From NCBI RefSeq assembly GCF_019175285.1, contig NC_056527.1, positions 52,207,387 through 52,271,386 of the forward strand: a DNA stretch of 64,000 nt. The letters run 5' to 3'. This document shows, piece after piece, positions 1 to 13,500 of the stretch; position 1 is the first letter of the stretch, and the number at the start of each line of letters is the position of its first letter. The translations under genes were made by a program, and so were the position numbers. Origin of the DNA: Sceloporus undulatus (taxonomy: Eukaryota > Chordata > Lepidosauria > Squamata > Phrynosomatidae). The notes beneath the pieces were generated by a model. That model had not been told where the DNA came from. It ran no database searches and saw only the letters and a list, made by a program, of their open reading frames with translations.

Positions 1-2244
1 CTAGTCAAGTGGGCATTTGGAAGTCTGCAGAGTTCAGTGAATACCGCTTCACCTCTGCATGCCTTTGATTTTAACATGAACAAAGAAAGAAACTCTAAGC
101 CACTTGTGAGAATCATGCAGCCTTCCAGATGTTGTTTGACTACAACTCCCAGAAGCCCTCACTAGCATAACCAATGACTAGGAATATGGAATAAAACAAA
201 AGCTGGAAGGCCACATGATTCCCACTCTGCTATAAGCAGAGGTATTGCCTAATATCACCCCAACTGAATGGAGGGGGGAGAAACCCATGACTACTATTAT
301 TTGACTTTGGAGTTAGGGTCACAAGTCATATTTCACAGTTTAACACACAAAATTACTTTAACAGTAGACTAAACTTTATAGCACAATCCTATGTATGTTT
401 ACTCAGAATTAAGGCCCACAGTGTCCAATGAGGTTTGCTCCTTACAAAGAATGCACAGGAGTATAGCCTTGGTCCCACCTTGCATGGCTCAAGAGAAATA
501 ATCTCTCAGCAGCTTTCACATCTCTTTCAAATATCCTTCATTAATAAATGCTTGTAAGCTAACACGCTTGAAAAATAAACCACCTTGACCCTTCAACTCT
601 GGTAACAGAAATCCCCAAAAGAAAATTCTGTACGAGGAATGAAGTTTAACACTAGTCACTTAAAACTGTCTAAGAACAATTTCAATTAACTAATAATGGA
701 AATTACTATAGCATAGGTTTCACTCTGCTGCCTGTGCTGCTCCCTTTAAAACAGATAAATCGGTGAAGAAAAGTTCCCTATTCTATCCCAAATCCCACTA
801 ATATGCTCCATTTCCTAATTTTCTTCCAGGACAGACAATAGAAGCTCCATCTCTTTTCTAATTTTATTACAGCTCCAAAGGTGGGCAGATAAATCCTGGC
901 AAATATTGGGAAATATCCTGGCAAATATTGGGAAAACCGTGATAGTATCTCACAACACCTGACAATGACTATTTTGCTTTTTATCTGTAAAAAAAACCAA
1001 CCCTGAGAACCATACAAATGTCCTGCTGCATATCTGTTCCAGAGACTGGAAAAATTACTTTTGGGAGTAAAAATCCTATTTTGTCCCATGACTCAATTAA
1101 TCAGTGTAAACTTGATAAATCAACACTTAGATACGTTCCATTGATTCAACAGGTCTATTGTAATTGAGTCTAGAGTCATGAACTCCAGCTTCCAGAATTC
1201 ACAGCCAGCACAGAAATATTAATCTAAAACAGTAACTTTTCGAGGCTCTACCTATTTCTATATGGGATTGATAGAACAGCCTGCTGTGCAGTGCTCGACA
1301 TGGAGTTTTATTTTTAGGCTTTAAGTATTAATGGTTGAGCATGGCCATTATTCCTTCTACTTATCAGCTGTGTCCCTTGTAGCCACCCAGGCTACTATGT
1401 CAAGATGTTTCAACAATCATTTATTATAATCAATATCATACATTTGGATTTATGACTCAAAATTGTACACCAGAATACTAGTGTCTACTATTCTCATTAT
1501 TTCATTGATCAACAAAAGAAATTACAGAAATAACCAACTTCACAAATGAAATAATGTGACAGAATCATAATTTAAAACTTTTTACAAAGCAAGATTAGAG
1601 AGGGGGAAAAGACTGCTTTTTCATATATATTTTCAGGGCCCCAAATTATGGCAATGCAGATTTCATTGTATATAATCATTCCAACTAGAATTTTAATGAA
1701 TCAAAGGAAGTTTTATCTAGTTGGCCAATTTACAAAATATTAAGAGACAGAATATTCTATTGTATCTATCCTAAATAATTATCTATTGTATCTATCCTAA
1801 ATAAACATATCTATCAAGGCTGAAAGCTTCTGAACCACCCAATGCTTTGGACAAACAACTCCCATAATATCATATAATTGGCTATACTGGTGGGAATTTT
1901 AGGATGAAACAACTGAAGGGCCAAAGATTCCCTACTCCTAATATATATTTATAATGATCTCAGTTTTCCAAGTCCTCATGTAGCAAAATGTCCATGCACA
2001 ATGGAGCAGTATCTGCACAGTATACAGAAATATAAAAAACATTTTAGGAACATCCCTAGCAAGAGAATGAACACGCTTAGTGGTTATAGAAGTGTTGGGG
2101 GGGGGGCAGAGGGAAGGGAATAGATTGGCTGGATTCCTGAACAAGGAACCCCTCGCACAGCAACTTTTGGTTGAAGGTTCCACTTATATCTTTAAAAGTT
2201 TGTTGCTGAAAAGACTAACAGCAAACCCTTACAAGTTTATCTAT
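1..2244. other. no gene recognised (downstream of CMTM6)
   Basis: AT-rich unique-looking sequence with short open frames only. It may include the distal CMTM6 3'UTR. No repeat family could be named with confidence. Confidence 0.5.
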
Positions 2245-2431
2245 GGCCCCATACAGACTGCCAAAATAAAGCTGCTTCGGATCAAAGCTGTGGCAAAGCT
2301 GCGCTCCAATCCTTAAGACTGAGTCATGGCTTTGGCATGGCTTCTGTACTCTTAGGATGCATGCATCATTTAAACAGCATACCTCCAAAGTGACCTGAAG
2401 CAGTTTCATTTTGGCCTGTCTGTATTGGGCC
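2245..2431. mobile_element. palindromic Harbinger-like MITE, GGCCTGTTACAG family, copy 1
   Basis: Inverted ends GGCCCCATACAGACTGCC and TGTCTGTATTGGGCC are flanked by TAT duplications. This is the shortest and most decayed of three copies. It lies downstream of CMTM6, possibly within its 3'UTR. Confidence 0.65.
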
Positions 2432-2689
2432 TATGTTTGTGGTCAGGGAGATGACTGGAGTAACATAAGGGGGGAGGAACCAATTTGTGTCCAAATCAGC
2501 CTTTTTAAACAAAATGAAACAAAAACATGGTGTGCATGGGGAAGCTGCATAGATCATACCATCACAGATGGTTTTCTCTATTTTCTAATCCTATGTGGTA
2601 GAGATGTGTGCAAAAAGGCTCTCTCACAGTAAATCTGGAGAAATGCCTCCCTTTCATTCCAAACATCTCTCATTCATTATTAAGCTAGT

Positions 2690-2695
2690 TTTATT
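2690..2695 (-). promoter_or_regulatory. CMTM6: candidate CMTM6 polyadenylation hexamer
   Basis: AATAAA on the minus strand lies about 415 nt past the CMTM6 stop. It is one of several AATAAA occurrences in 1-3100. The mammalian CMTM6 3'UTR is long (about 3 kb from memory), so the true end may lie further on, even outside the window. Confidence 0.25.
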
Positions 2696-2724
2696 CTCAA
2701 CTGGTACCACTGTAGACAGCTACT

Positions 2725-2727
2725 ATT

Positions 2728-2767
<40 letters not shown>

Positions 2768-2768
2768 T
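2725..2768. repeat. (TTTC)n microsatellite
   Basis: About eleven TTTC units, about 0.35 kb downstream of the CMTM6 stop, possibly in its 3'UTR. Confidence 0.95.
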
Positions 2769-3110
2769 GCCTGTACACATGTTCTCTAAATTTATCTCAG
2801 GACTACAGAAGCTCATTTCAGGATTCCTTCCTTTTGTAACATATTGCATCCTATTTATTTCTGGTATATTAACATATACAAAGTTGAATGGGTGCCACTA
2901 TACAAATCCAGTGTTCTCCTGGGGGTGGATAGGTGAAAACCACAATTTAGGAATTGTACAGGAACAGAAACTGTGCAAAGATCAGGCATGAGGAGAGTGA
3001 ATTTTAAAAAACAAAACAAAAACAAATAAAATGTAGCAATCTGACACCTTAAAAGGCTCTTTTCCACATCACTTAACATCCAACAAGAAGCAGCTGCTGT
3101 GGTTTAGAGT

Positions 3111-3263
3111 TTAGGCTTGCTGGTTATTCAGAGGTTGGTTCTCTGTTGCATTTATCGTGTTGGCTGTGTTTTCTGGTTGCCTCTCTTGTCTTGTTTTCCG
3201 CTTCTTACGAAACATAAGGCCAGCATCCACAAGAAAGGCGAAACTTGCAAGGTATCCAAATAT
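3111..3263 (-). CDS. CMTM6: CMTM6 coding exon 4 with stop codon
   Basis: The acceptor is AACAG|ATA. The exon has 50 codons plus TAA (3113-3111). It encodes [18 protein letters not shown] (membrane segment 4), a basic stop-transfer run RKKRKTR, and a polar tail ending NQPLNNQQA, comparable to human ...ALTEPLNA. The tail is a few residues longer than in human. Confidence 0.95.
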   Translation of the reverse strand: MFGYLASFAFLVDAGLMFRKKRKTRQERQPENTANTINATENQPLNNQQA

Positions 3264-4475
3264 CTGTTAAATGAAAGAAATCTAAGCATAAATGTCCATG
3301 AAATTCAAAGGAATGTAAAAACTGTGTTATAATATTAGCATGCATGGGGGGGGATATGTGTGTGTGAGAGAGCAAGAGCAAGAAGGAAGGATGGTAGGCA
3401 GGCAACACTTGACAATGGCTCATAACCTGAAAGGCACTCTGTGACTTGTGAGTAGTGAACTTTTGGCTGTGGCCTGCAGGCAGTGGAAGAAAAGAGCGCA
3501 GGAAAAGGGTAGTTATGTGAGATTTACACTAATGAGAAGAGTGGAAATCCTAGCTGAATAAAATTGTACTTTATTCTGATAAAAAGTTCTGATTTAGAGA
3601 CTCCCTCTTATATTGAATCCTTTCTTTTCTTCCCAGTAAAACTTGCAGCAGTTGCAGCTGTAACACCATCTCCACTCCATGATGCCACCCAAGCATTCTA
3701 CTTTCTAGTAGCTCATCACCAGTACAGTAAATCTTTTTTTTAACTTTAAATGCACTGAAAACCCTTCTTTTGCTACAGCAGAATGGCTGATTATCATTTT
3801 TGCATGTGCATTCTGTGTCAGCACCAGCCCATTTCCCCTTCACCATGTTATTTCCTTTAGCTTCTTTTATCACCACAAAGCAGCCATCACGCAGCCACTG
3901 AATCTCCTCCACAGTGCGAATGCGTATTCTCCCCATGTAACAAATTTTAGGCTGCTCTAAGCTTTGATGATAACATGGAGACTTTAGAGAACAGGTCGTA
4001 ACCTTTCTACAATAGTGTTTCTCTTCTTTTTTTCCCCTGGCTCATTGCCTCTCTCTCCTGTTCCCTCTTTATCAGTTCTTAACATTTTTTTTCAAAAATT
4101 ACATCTGTCATATCCATTTGTCTTTTAAAGGTTCTTCCTTTCTTCCCCTCTTTTCTTCTACACTCTGTCTCCAGATGACTGTATATAAAATTGGTCTAAT
4201 TTTACAACTTCTTTAATTTTAACATTTACGCTTGCTTCCTGATAAATAATCCAAGAGGGCATATAGTTTGGTACAGACTGTAAAAAAACAAACAGTGGTA
4301 TTTACTGTGCAAAGATGAACTGATGTGACTGTACCTTTAGGCAACCATTGTCCTCTGCCCAGAGGACCATTTGCAGTGATGAGCAGAGGATCAAAAGACT
4401 TACCTATGAATACAGCACAGGCATGCACATGCAAGCAAACACACACACACCTCTCCTCTCTCTCTCTCTCTCTCT

Positions 4476-4516
<41 letters not shown>

Positions 4517-7500
4517 TTCCCAAAATGCAAGGAATTGAAAGCTGAAACCTTCCCTTTCCCAAGTTCAGTGTGTGTCTTCTCTCTCTGGCAGCAACCATCT
4601 AGGTACTGAGAGTAAAGTATGAAATTTAAATGTGAAAAACTGCAGATTGGAATGACTCTCCGCATTCATCATCTTCCCCAGCTAAATTGTGCTCCCATCA
4701 CACTATCAAACTTAGTTGGGAGAAATGGTGTGTGAGGAGACCCATTCTTGAATGCCCTGTTCCCAAATAAATTTTCCTCTAGGCAGACCACCCAAACAGT
4801 AGCTTGGAGGGGTGACAGAAACGTGACTGTACCAGGAAGGAGCATATGTCAGAATGATATTCCTGATGTGCCACCTTCTATAGAAGCATGCCTGGTGGGG
4901 AATTTAGTGTTGAGGATGGTGGCAGTTGACTTGGGCATGTGTGGCAAGCTGTACAGATATCTTTGAAGGCTGTGTGCTATCTATGAGTTGTCCACATGTA
5001 CTCCAGAGTCAAAAAAATCCTAATGGGACTAAATCTGATATTAGCCTTAACAGTAGACCTACTGAAATAATGGCACAACTCAGCTTCTCAAGAGTTCTTG
5101 GGGCCACATTCCTATGGTGGGTGAGGCCAAAGGAAAAAGGTGTAGAGCAAAAGGTTGTTGCTGTTTGCCTTCAAGTCATTTCCGACTTATGACAACCCTA
5201 AGGTGAACCTACTACAGGGTTTTCTTAGCAAGTTTTTCAGAGGTGGTTTACCATTGCCTTCCTCTGAGGCTGAGAGAGTTTGACTTGCCCAGGGTCACCC
5301 AGTGGGTTTCATGGCTGAGCTGGGATTTGAGAGAAATAGTCCAAAGCTCAAACCACTACACCAAGGTACCAGAGCATGTTAGAGCTTCCTGCCAATCTTA
5401 GCAGAGGCACTTTAATCTTTGAGCATGGTGAAAAATGCCGTGCAAAATAGGGTTGCAAGGCAGAAGAGTGTGTGGCCATTCAAGGAACTGCAGAGATCCC
5501 ATAACCCCAGGAAAAACTGATGTGGGCTTTCAATGTATCTGCTCTACGGAGAACTAAAACTGGATTTAGCTCTAGGACACTTTAAGTAATTGTAGCTTCA
5601 GTTTAAGGAGCTTATTGCATGAACTTTAAAACTGGCTCAAGCCTTCTGGGATGCAGCCAGGACATGAGATGGAGGTGGGGTTATCACATGCTAAATCATC
5701 GCCTAATCGTCAGCTGCCACCAGCCTGGGTTCCAGCTGCACTCTGCCAGCACTTTTTAGAATCTGGAAAGCTTCTGACTTCTAAAAAGTGCTGGCAGAGT
5801 GAGGCCAGGATGCAGTTTGGACCTAGGCTGATGGCAGCCAGCGATTAGGCAGCGATTTAGCATGTGATAATCCTCACCTCCATCCTGCATCCCGGCTGCA
5901 GCCCAGGAAGCTTGAGCCAGTTTTAAAGTTCATGCGATAAGCTTGTAAGTTGTCAGCCAGGATAATATGGAATTACCTGAGCCAGATATACTTTTGTTTT
6001 TAATAGTCTCATAGAAAGAAAGAATGCAGACAGTAAAAACATTCTATGCAATCAGGAGAGATCAAACTATTGAGAAAGTCAGGATGCACCAAATTTTCCC
6101 CTTCTAAATAATGATGTACAAATATTGGAGTGGGGAGCCCCCACTGACTGCTCAAGAGACCTCAGAGGGCTGCTTCCCCACCACCACAAAATGTTTTCAA
6201 TGTTTTGCACCCAAGTGACCTCTAGTGGTATGGGAGACTTTCATCATGTTTCTACACATACACCCCCTTTACTTTTAGGTCCAGGAGAAGCCTGTTTTAC
6301 AATAGGAAGTGATCCACCTCAAAACAAGTTTTTCAAAACAAAATATCAAAAGAATGCCACATGGGATCCATGGATCACACTCTGCCCCCATCACACATGG
6401 ATAGCTGCCATTTGTCCCAGAAAACCGGGGAAATCCTGGATTGAAGGGACTAAAAAATGTCCCAGCTAACTGGGTCAGTTGAAGCAGTAAATCCCAGATT
6501 CCTCCTTTATTGCAGGCTGATGCCTAGGTTCAAATGTGGCAGTGGTGATGAAGCAGAAAACCATGCAAGAAGACTGGCACGGGGGGGGGGGGGGGGGGGA
6601 GAGAAAAGAGCTCTTAACTTGGTTCTGTACTGAGGTTGAAACATAATGGTAGAAAAATTAATGTGCTGAATTCGCATAAACAGAATGCAAATTAATAATA
6701 TACATAATTATAATTATTTGCATAAAAGGCAAATTAGATGCCCAACGTGAGGGACTGGAATACGTCAACCATATATATGGACCAAAACTAGGAAACTTCA
6801 TGGGAGGAAGAAGCATCATTGTGAGAAAAGTGGGTGTTTTAATCTGGCCTTAAGTTATTATATTGCAAAGATTTTCTGTACACCATAAGACCTCAGTAGT
6901 AACAACATCCTGTCAGAGTTTGGCGAAGTTCCTTTTCTGAACTACAGTTCTCAAACTAAAACTCACGCTGGCTGAAAGGGGGTTGTGATAGTCCCAAAAG
7001 TTTCCAAGGTACCCAGGAAGGCCCCAAAACAAGGTTGCAAATTCTCCTCATGTCCCTTAGAGGGTGTTTGGAAGCAAAAACAAAAACAAAGTATTTTATT
7101 TTATGGGAATAGATGCAGTGGGGAGTCTAATCCTCCAAGGTCTCCTGAGGAGATACTGCAAGCCCCTAGTCTTTTACAATTGCCCACTTCGGTTTAGAGG
7201 AAGGTACAGAATGAAGAGAACATGCCATATACTTACAAGAGCAACCGTTTCAACGGCTGTTTTGTCACTGGTAGCAGAAAACACAATGGAAGCAAGTAGG
7301 AAAATTAATCCTACTATTAAAGTGACCCAAAAGTCCTACAAATGAAGGGGAAATGAGGTTAATATCAGAACTGTCACTTTTTTACTCTTCATAGTAAAAT
7401 GCATATACAGTGTGCCCTTTTTTTACGCGGGGGATCCGTTCCACCTCCCTGCGTAAAAAAAGCGTATGCTCTAGCCCCATTAAAAGTAATGGTGCTCATG

Positions 7501-10500
7501 CGTGGTGCGGAGGCACGTGTGCGCTACAAGCACGCATCCCATTAACTCCCACGGGCTCCCTCGTGGATTTCAGTGTATGCTGAAGCCGCGTATAGTGCGC
7601 CCGCGTATGACGCAGGCACACTGTAGTAAGTACAACAATACAAATAACTCTATCCTCTAGAGCAATTTGATGCACAAAATACTTCAATCTTTGCATTGTT
7701 TGTCCTCACAAAGGCCTATGAGAGAGATCATATACAATACCCATTTTACAGATGGTGAAGCTGTGGAACAATAATTTGCCCCAAGCAACTCAGCAAGTCC
7801 GTGGCTGAGTCCCCTATCACACAACACTGGTATAATGTGATGTTCCACTTTAAATACCATGGCAACATCCTATGGAGTCCTGGGACTGACAATTTAGGGA
7901 GGCCTAAGAACTCTCTAGATAGGAATTCTAAATGCCCCTCACTAAACTACAAATCCCAGGATTCCACAGGATGTTGCAATGGCAATCAAAGTGGAATATA
8001 GCACTGTAATAGTGTAATGCGGTAGGGGGCTGAGCTAAGCTTGAAACTTCAGTTGTTCTAGCTGAAAGATGAATTCTCTAACTACTTCATCATGCTTTTT
8101 CATTAAAGTAAAGCCCTTCTTTCTCCCTTAATGATTTTAACTGTACATAAAAACAGTGATTAGCCCAATGATTTCTCATTGTTACTAAAAGTTCTATAAT
8201 ATAATAATATTATATTGATTTCTTTTTTTAAAAACCCTTTTGTCTATTTTAACAGCTGCTAGACACCTTCAGTGCTGTTGTTGTTTTTGGCAAAAGTTGC
8301 CTAAATAATTGTCAACAGGAAATGTAGATGTCAAGAATCTGCACTTGGAATACAAGATAATAAAACAGGTCTTGGACACAGTTGTTTTAAATGTAATTTG
8401 ACCTGTCACCTGTGTAAATAAAAATGCCTTTATAAACTCATGCAAATAGTAAAACATGACAGACTATGATTTCTTGCATATTTCCCATACATCCCTGTTT
8501 CTTAAACATATTTCTCATCAATCAACTAGTACTAATTGGCATAAAGAAGTTGGACCAGAAAAACATGTTAGGTACAGAAAGCATACATGTCTCCCAATTC
8601 TGCCCAGTAGTTTTACTAATAGAGGCTGAGTAGGCAACCTGATTAACATGGCATTCATCCATTAAGTGTGTGACCGATTCCACAAGGTTAGGAACTATGA
8701 AATTTGAAATATAGATGAGGAAGTTCTGCTAATGCAGAGGGAGAAACGCCTTAAAATAAGGCACCATAACTGTTCCTTGCTGGACAAGTTCTATAGCTCC
8801 CAGATAAAATTCCCTCAGCCTATTAACATGAAATATTTTCAGTTTACGCTGCATGTTTGGACTGTCCAAACCGCAACACTTCCTGGGCCCTTTAAGGAAA
8901 AACATCAAAGCAAGGCTAGGCTGAGTGATCTTCAACACACACAGGAATATTTAAAAAAACGAAGAGATGCAAAAAGAAGCTCTCTTTACCAATTGCTCTA
9001 ATTTTTCCTTTCCTGTCTTCTCATATAAAGAAGTGCAATATATGACAAGGATTGGGATGCACAAGAGGAAGGCACTGCAGCTGACAAACTCGAAGAAGTA
9101 AAGCCCACTGCATCGGGTGCACTCCGTCACAACTTCTTCAAGGACGAAGGCTAGGAAGGACAGCCCCTGTTGGAAAAGGAAAAAAGACAAAGATCACTGG
9201 CTTTTCAACTGGAGTAGTCAACAAGCTGCACAGCATTTATTTTCCCTACTCAAGTCGCATGCTTATGAAAATGCAAGATAAATAAAAGCGTTCTGGTGTG
9301 TCAGTTGTTTTACAATGCTTTCTACAATCATAGTCACACAGCCTCACCCAACCAGCCACGTTGTAGATGTACTGCACTATAGTTCTGAACAGCCACAAGC
9401 AATACGACCATTTGGGAATAAGGGGAGAGGTGGGTGTTGTGATCCAATACATTTGGAATGGAAGGCATCAGGATGGAGACCATCACTGTGGCTCCTGTGT
9501 TGCTCTGAAGCTTTCCAAAGCCGTGTCCTGTGCAGATTCAGAAGGGAGAAATCGCCACCAAGGCTGGAGAAACTCTCACCCACCCTAGGAGCTCTTTGCA
9601 TTTTAATTCTTCTTTGGTATATTCCCTTGAGATCCTTCTTTGTGCTTCCAGAGAAGCAAGAGGAAGTGGGGGAATAGGAAGCAAACTAGAGGTTTATATG
9701 CTAGGCTTTAGAATCCTAAATAAGGAAGAAAGTGGTAATTTTTTAAATTTTATTTTTTTTAGGAAGGAGGAAGAGACAGAGCAGGAAACAAGGCCTGGAA
9801 CGATAAAAAGAAAATGGCTGGAGCAACTATAAAAAAGGCTGAAAGGGAACAACAATGTCCTATCAGAGAGTGGGCAAGAAAAAGACTGATTTTCTGGGTG
9901 TTGCTCCCCTCATGTGAGGGATATTTAAAGGCTATATTTGCAATGCAGTTTGACATCACTTTAACTGCCACTGCTCCATGTGATGGAATCCTGGGATTTG
10001 TATTTTGTTGTGGCTCCAAAGCGCTCTGACAGAAGGCTAAATGTCTCACTAAACTACAAATCCCAGAATTCCACAGCATTAAGCCATGTCAGTTAAAGCA
10101 GTGTCAAACTGGATTATTTCTGCAGTGTGGATGCAGCCAAGGACAACCCATAGAGAAAAAAACAGAAAGTTGAAAGTAACAGATTAATTGAGAAAGAAGG
10201 GGGGAAATGCCCAACTGGAAGAATGTTGCTGTTCTCATCTATAAATGTTGCTGTTCTCATCTATAAAGGTACATATAGCTATTAGGGAGTTTCCAAGCTT
10301 TCATCTCCTCTGCAGCTTTAATGGCAAGCTTGAAAGTACCTCATCAAAGCTTCAGAAAAATAGATACTGTACTGTAGTATGTTATTACTAGTCAGCTGCC
10401 CAGTGTCATTTCTTTGGAATAGGAAGTTTCACTTCAGGCAATTCTTACACAAAAACATGCCTCATATCTTGAACTAACACTGTTACTAAGCTGAAGGAGT

Positions 10501-13500
10501 GTCTTGATAATTCACTTCACTATTATATGTTGTGTTAATATATCTAAGACAAAGCATATTTTATTTTCATTTTTGTAATTCCAAGCAGACCAAGCTGCTG
10601 CTTCTACTCCACATTCTCATATCTTTTTTCAGCATGAGTCTTTTTAGTGGTGTTGTCCCGCCAGTGTTATGTAATGGTTTGCGCACTGGGCTATGACTTT
10701 GGAGATCAGCCAAAGAAACCTACTAGCCGATCACACGTGAGTCACACTCTCTCAGCCTCAGTGGACAAATGCAAAACTTCTCTGAACAAATCTTGACAAG
10801 AAACCCCCATGATAGTGTCATGGCCATAAGTTGGAACTATTTAAGGCACACAACAATAATCATGCCTTTGGAATATACTCTCTAAGGAGGCTCACTTGGC
10901 CCCTATGCTATACTCTTTTGAGTGCTAGGTATCTTTCCGTAGTCTTCTATTTCCTCAGACATTTTAGAAATCTAAGTACTTTTAGACCTTGCAAAGTTTT
11001 ATCTTTGGATGTTTCTTTTAATTTTATAATGCTTGTTTCTTTTGTTTTGTTATCATCCTAATTCCATCACTTTAATCGATTTGTTTACTACCCAGTAAAC
11101 TATGGTCATTGGGCTGTTTAAAAATGTAAGAAATATACAATCTCAATTAAATAATATTTTTTCCAACATCACTGTTATTGTCAAATTCATTGTAGACTAC
11201 TTTGTTATAAGTCTTCTGCCTTATCACTGTATGTGTGGCCTAGTAGGGCAATGTGACTCATGCTTTGTTTTGCTTTCAGCTTTTGAACTGCTGCACAAAA
11301 ACAAAAGGAACAACATATAAGCTGCTCTGTGACTCCACTTCAAAACAGATTCACTAGCAGTCATTAAGTCTGAACTACTATAGAAGTCCATCAGTTTCCT
11401 GAGAAATGCACTGAGAAATCCAGAAACTGGTAAAATTCTACTGTGAGCCAATGCTCTTTAGAACATATTTCAAATGGCACACAGAAGTGCTTGAAAACTA
11501 TCTCACATCAATAGTAACAGGCACCAAGTTTCTAGGAACTAGTCAATATGAAAATGAGCTTATCTTCCATGGGACTAAATAATTTTTTGCAGGCCTGAAT
11601 TTATTAGTGCTGCAATGCTTGAAGCTACCAGAAGATTTCTTTCTCTAACCACTGATGGAAGATGGCAATCAACTACTCTCACAGCTTTGAAAAGTGACTT
11701 TTTTGGTCTCTAGAACCCACAAGCAAATGTAGATTCAATTAGATTAAAACAGGTATGCCTGTTTCAGTACCAGTCATCCAGACAGTAGCATATCTGGAGG
11801 CCATTAAAACATCCCATTAACATTAATCTCAGTTATAGTTTGTGAAAAGCTCAAAAGCTCCTGCCATGCTCTCCCAAACCAATACGCATCGTTTGCATAG
11901 TTCAGCCAGCCTCAATGCTGTACCTTCAGGAAAGGCCATGGCTTATTGGCAACACACAGGCTTTGCATGCAAAAGGAGCCTAGGATTGACATGCTTAGAC
12001 AGGTACCAGAAAAGCTCTTGTCTGAAAAATGTGGAGACCCGCTGCTAATCAGTGTAAACAATATGAAGCTAGATGAGCTAATAGCCTGACACAGCAGAAT
12101 GCATTCCCCCGATATTACACTGGTAAACCAGTACCGTACTTGGCCTCTTTCAGTTTGGGAAAGGCTAGTGAGAAGTTCAGTTACTTTTTTTAATGCTGCA
12201 TACACAAGGTAGAGGATAGTGACATGACCAAGCATTAGTACATGTTGCCTGTATGATGCAATGCCTTTTTCTATGCAAACACTATTGGTTATGAAAGTGG
12301 TTACAGTAAGTTGCAGCTATTTCCAATGCAATGTCTACAGTAAGTCCAAGAATGTACACTCAGAATCAATAATGACTGCATGTCATCTGATAAGTGATGA
12401 CACTGTAGACACAGTCAATTTGCCATTGATGGCATTATCTTCTATTAATCTAAGACAATTTTTTTGTTTGTGGAAGCAGAACAATATGAAAGAAGCTATT
12501 TACCAAGAACCTATCAGCAATAACCGACAACAAAAATACTGTCTGAAGCCATTGGGATTTGGCTTTCTGTTTACTGTACAAAAAATGTATGGCAATGTAT
12601 AGAAACTGTACAAAATGGCTTAAATTATACCATTTTGTTTTGGTTTATGACTATCTGATTCCTCATTATAATCTAACACGGCCTATTTTTCAAATACTAC
12701 TTTATTTCTCACCTACCTGCAGGGAACAGGGGAAAGACTGATTTGTATTTTCCATTATTTGAATTTTCCACCACTTGCCAGATCAGAAAAGTAGGCACAA
12801 TGCAATCCAGGGGCTCACTGCACTGCTTTGGTGTGGCAACCCACCCACAGGTCTTTGCACTTTTATCTACACACTTTTTTCATGAATGGAGGGGCACCCA
12901 CTTGATCAGAGAAGTGCTGTCATCTTTCAGAAGAAGGTCTTATGAAAATAAACCACTCATGCAGATTGTCCACATGTGAGGTTTGTGTGTGTGTGTGGGG
13001 GGGGGGGTATTAAAAGCCTAGGATTCACCAACTTCAGAGTCAGGAGCACACTGAAAACTCAGGTGGTGATGTATATATATTTAGAATTAAGGAAGAAGGT
13101 ATGAGTTTGAAAAGCATCTTCTTTGGATTATGGCTTCCAGAATCTAGTCAGCAAACATGCCCAGTAGCCATGCCAGGTGAGGCATTTGGGCAATACAGTT
13201 AAAAGATAATGTTTCCCAAACTCTGTTCTCAACACAAATCAATCTTAAAATGTGTTTTCAGTAACAGAACTGAATAAATAATTCTTTCGAACAAAAATCC
13301 TGTTTTGGCAGTTCTTAGAAAAGTTAGCTATCTGCAGTCTAAAAAAAATAACACTTCCAGTCTCTGGCTATACCTCCAAACTTTCTTTATCAATTGAATT
13401 TATAAGGGGAGGAATGTTTTAAATATTGTTATTGTTAAGCCACTACTAAGTTACCAGCCCACTGCCTCAACCCTAGAGGCAGTGACATAATCCCACAAGT

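Noticed and set aside
4219-4665. 148-codon minus-strand open frame
   Set aside because: It runs through the CA/CT microsatellite (Val-Cys and Arg-Glu repeats) and has no homology I can see.
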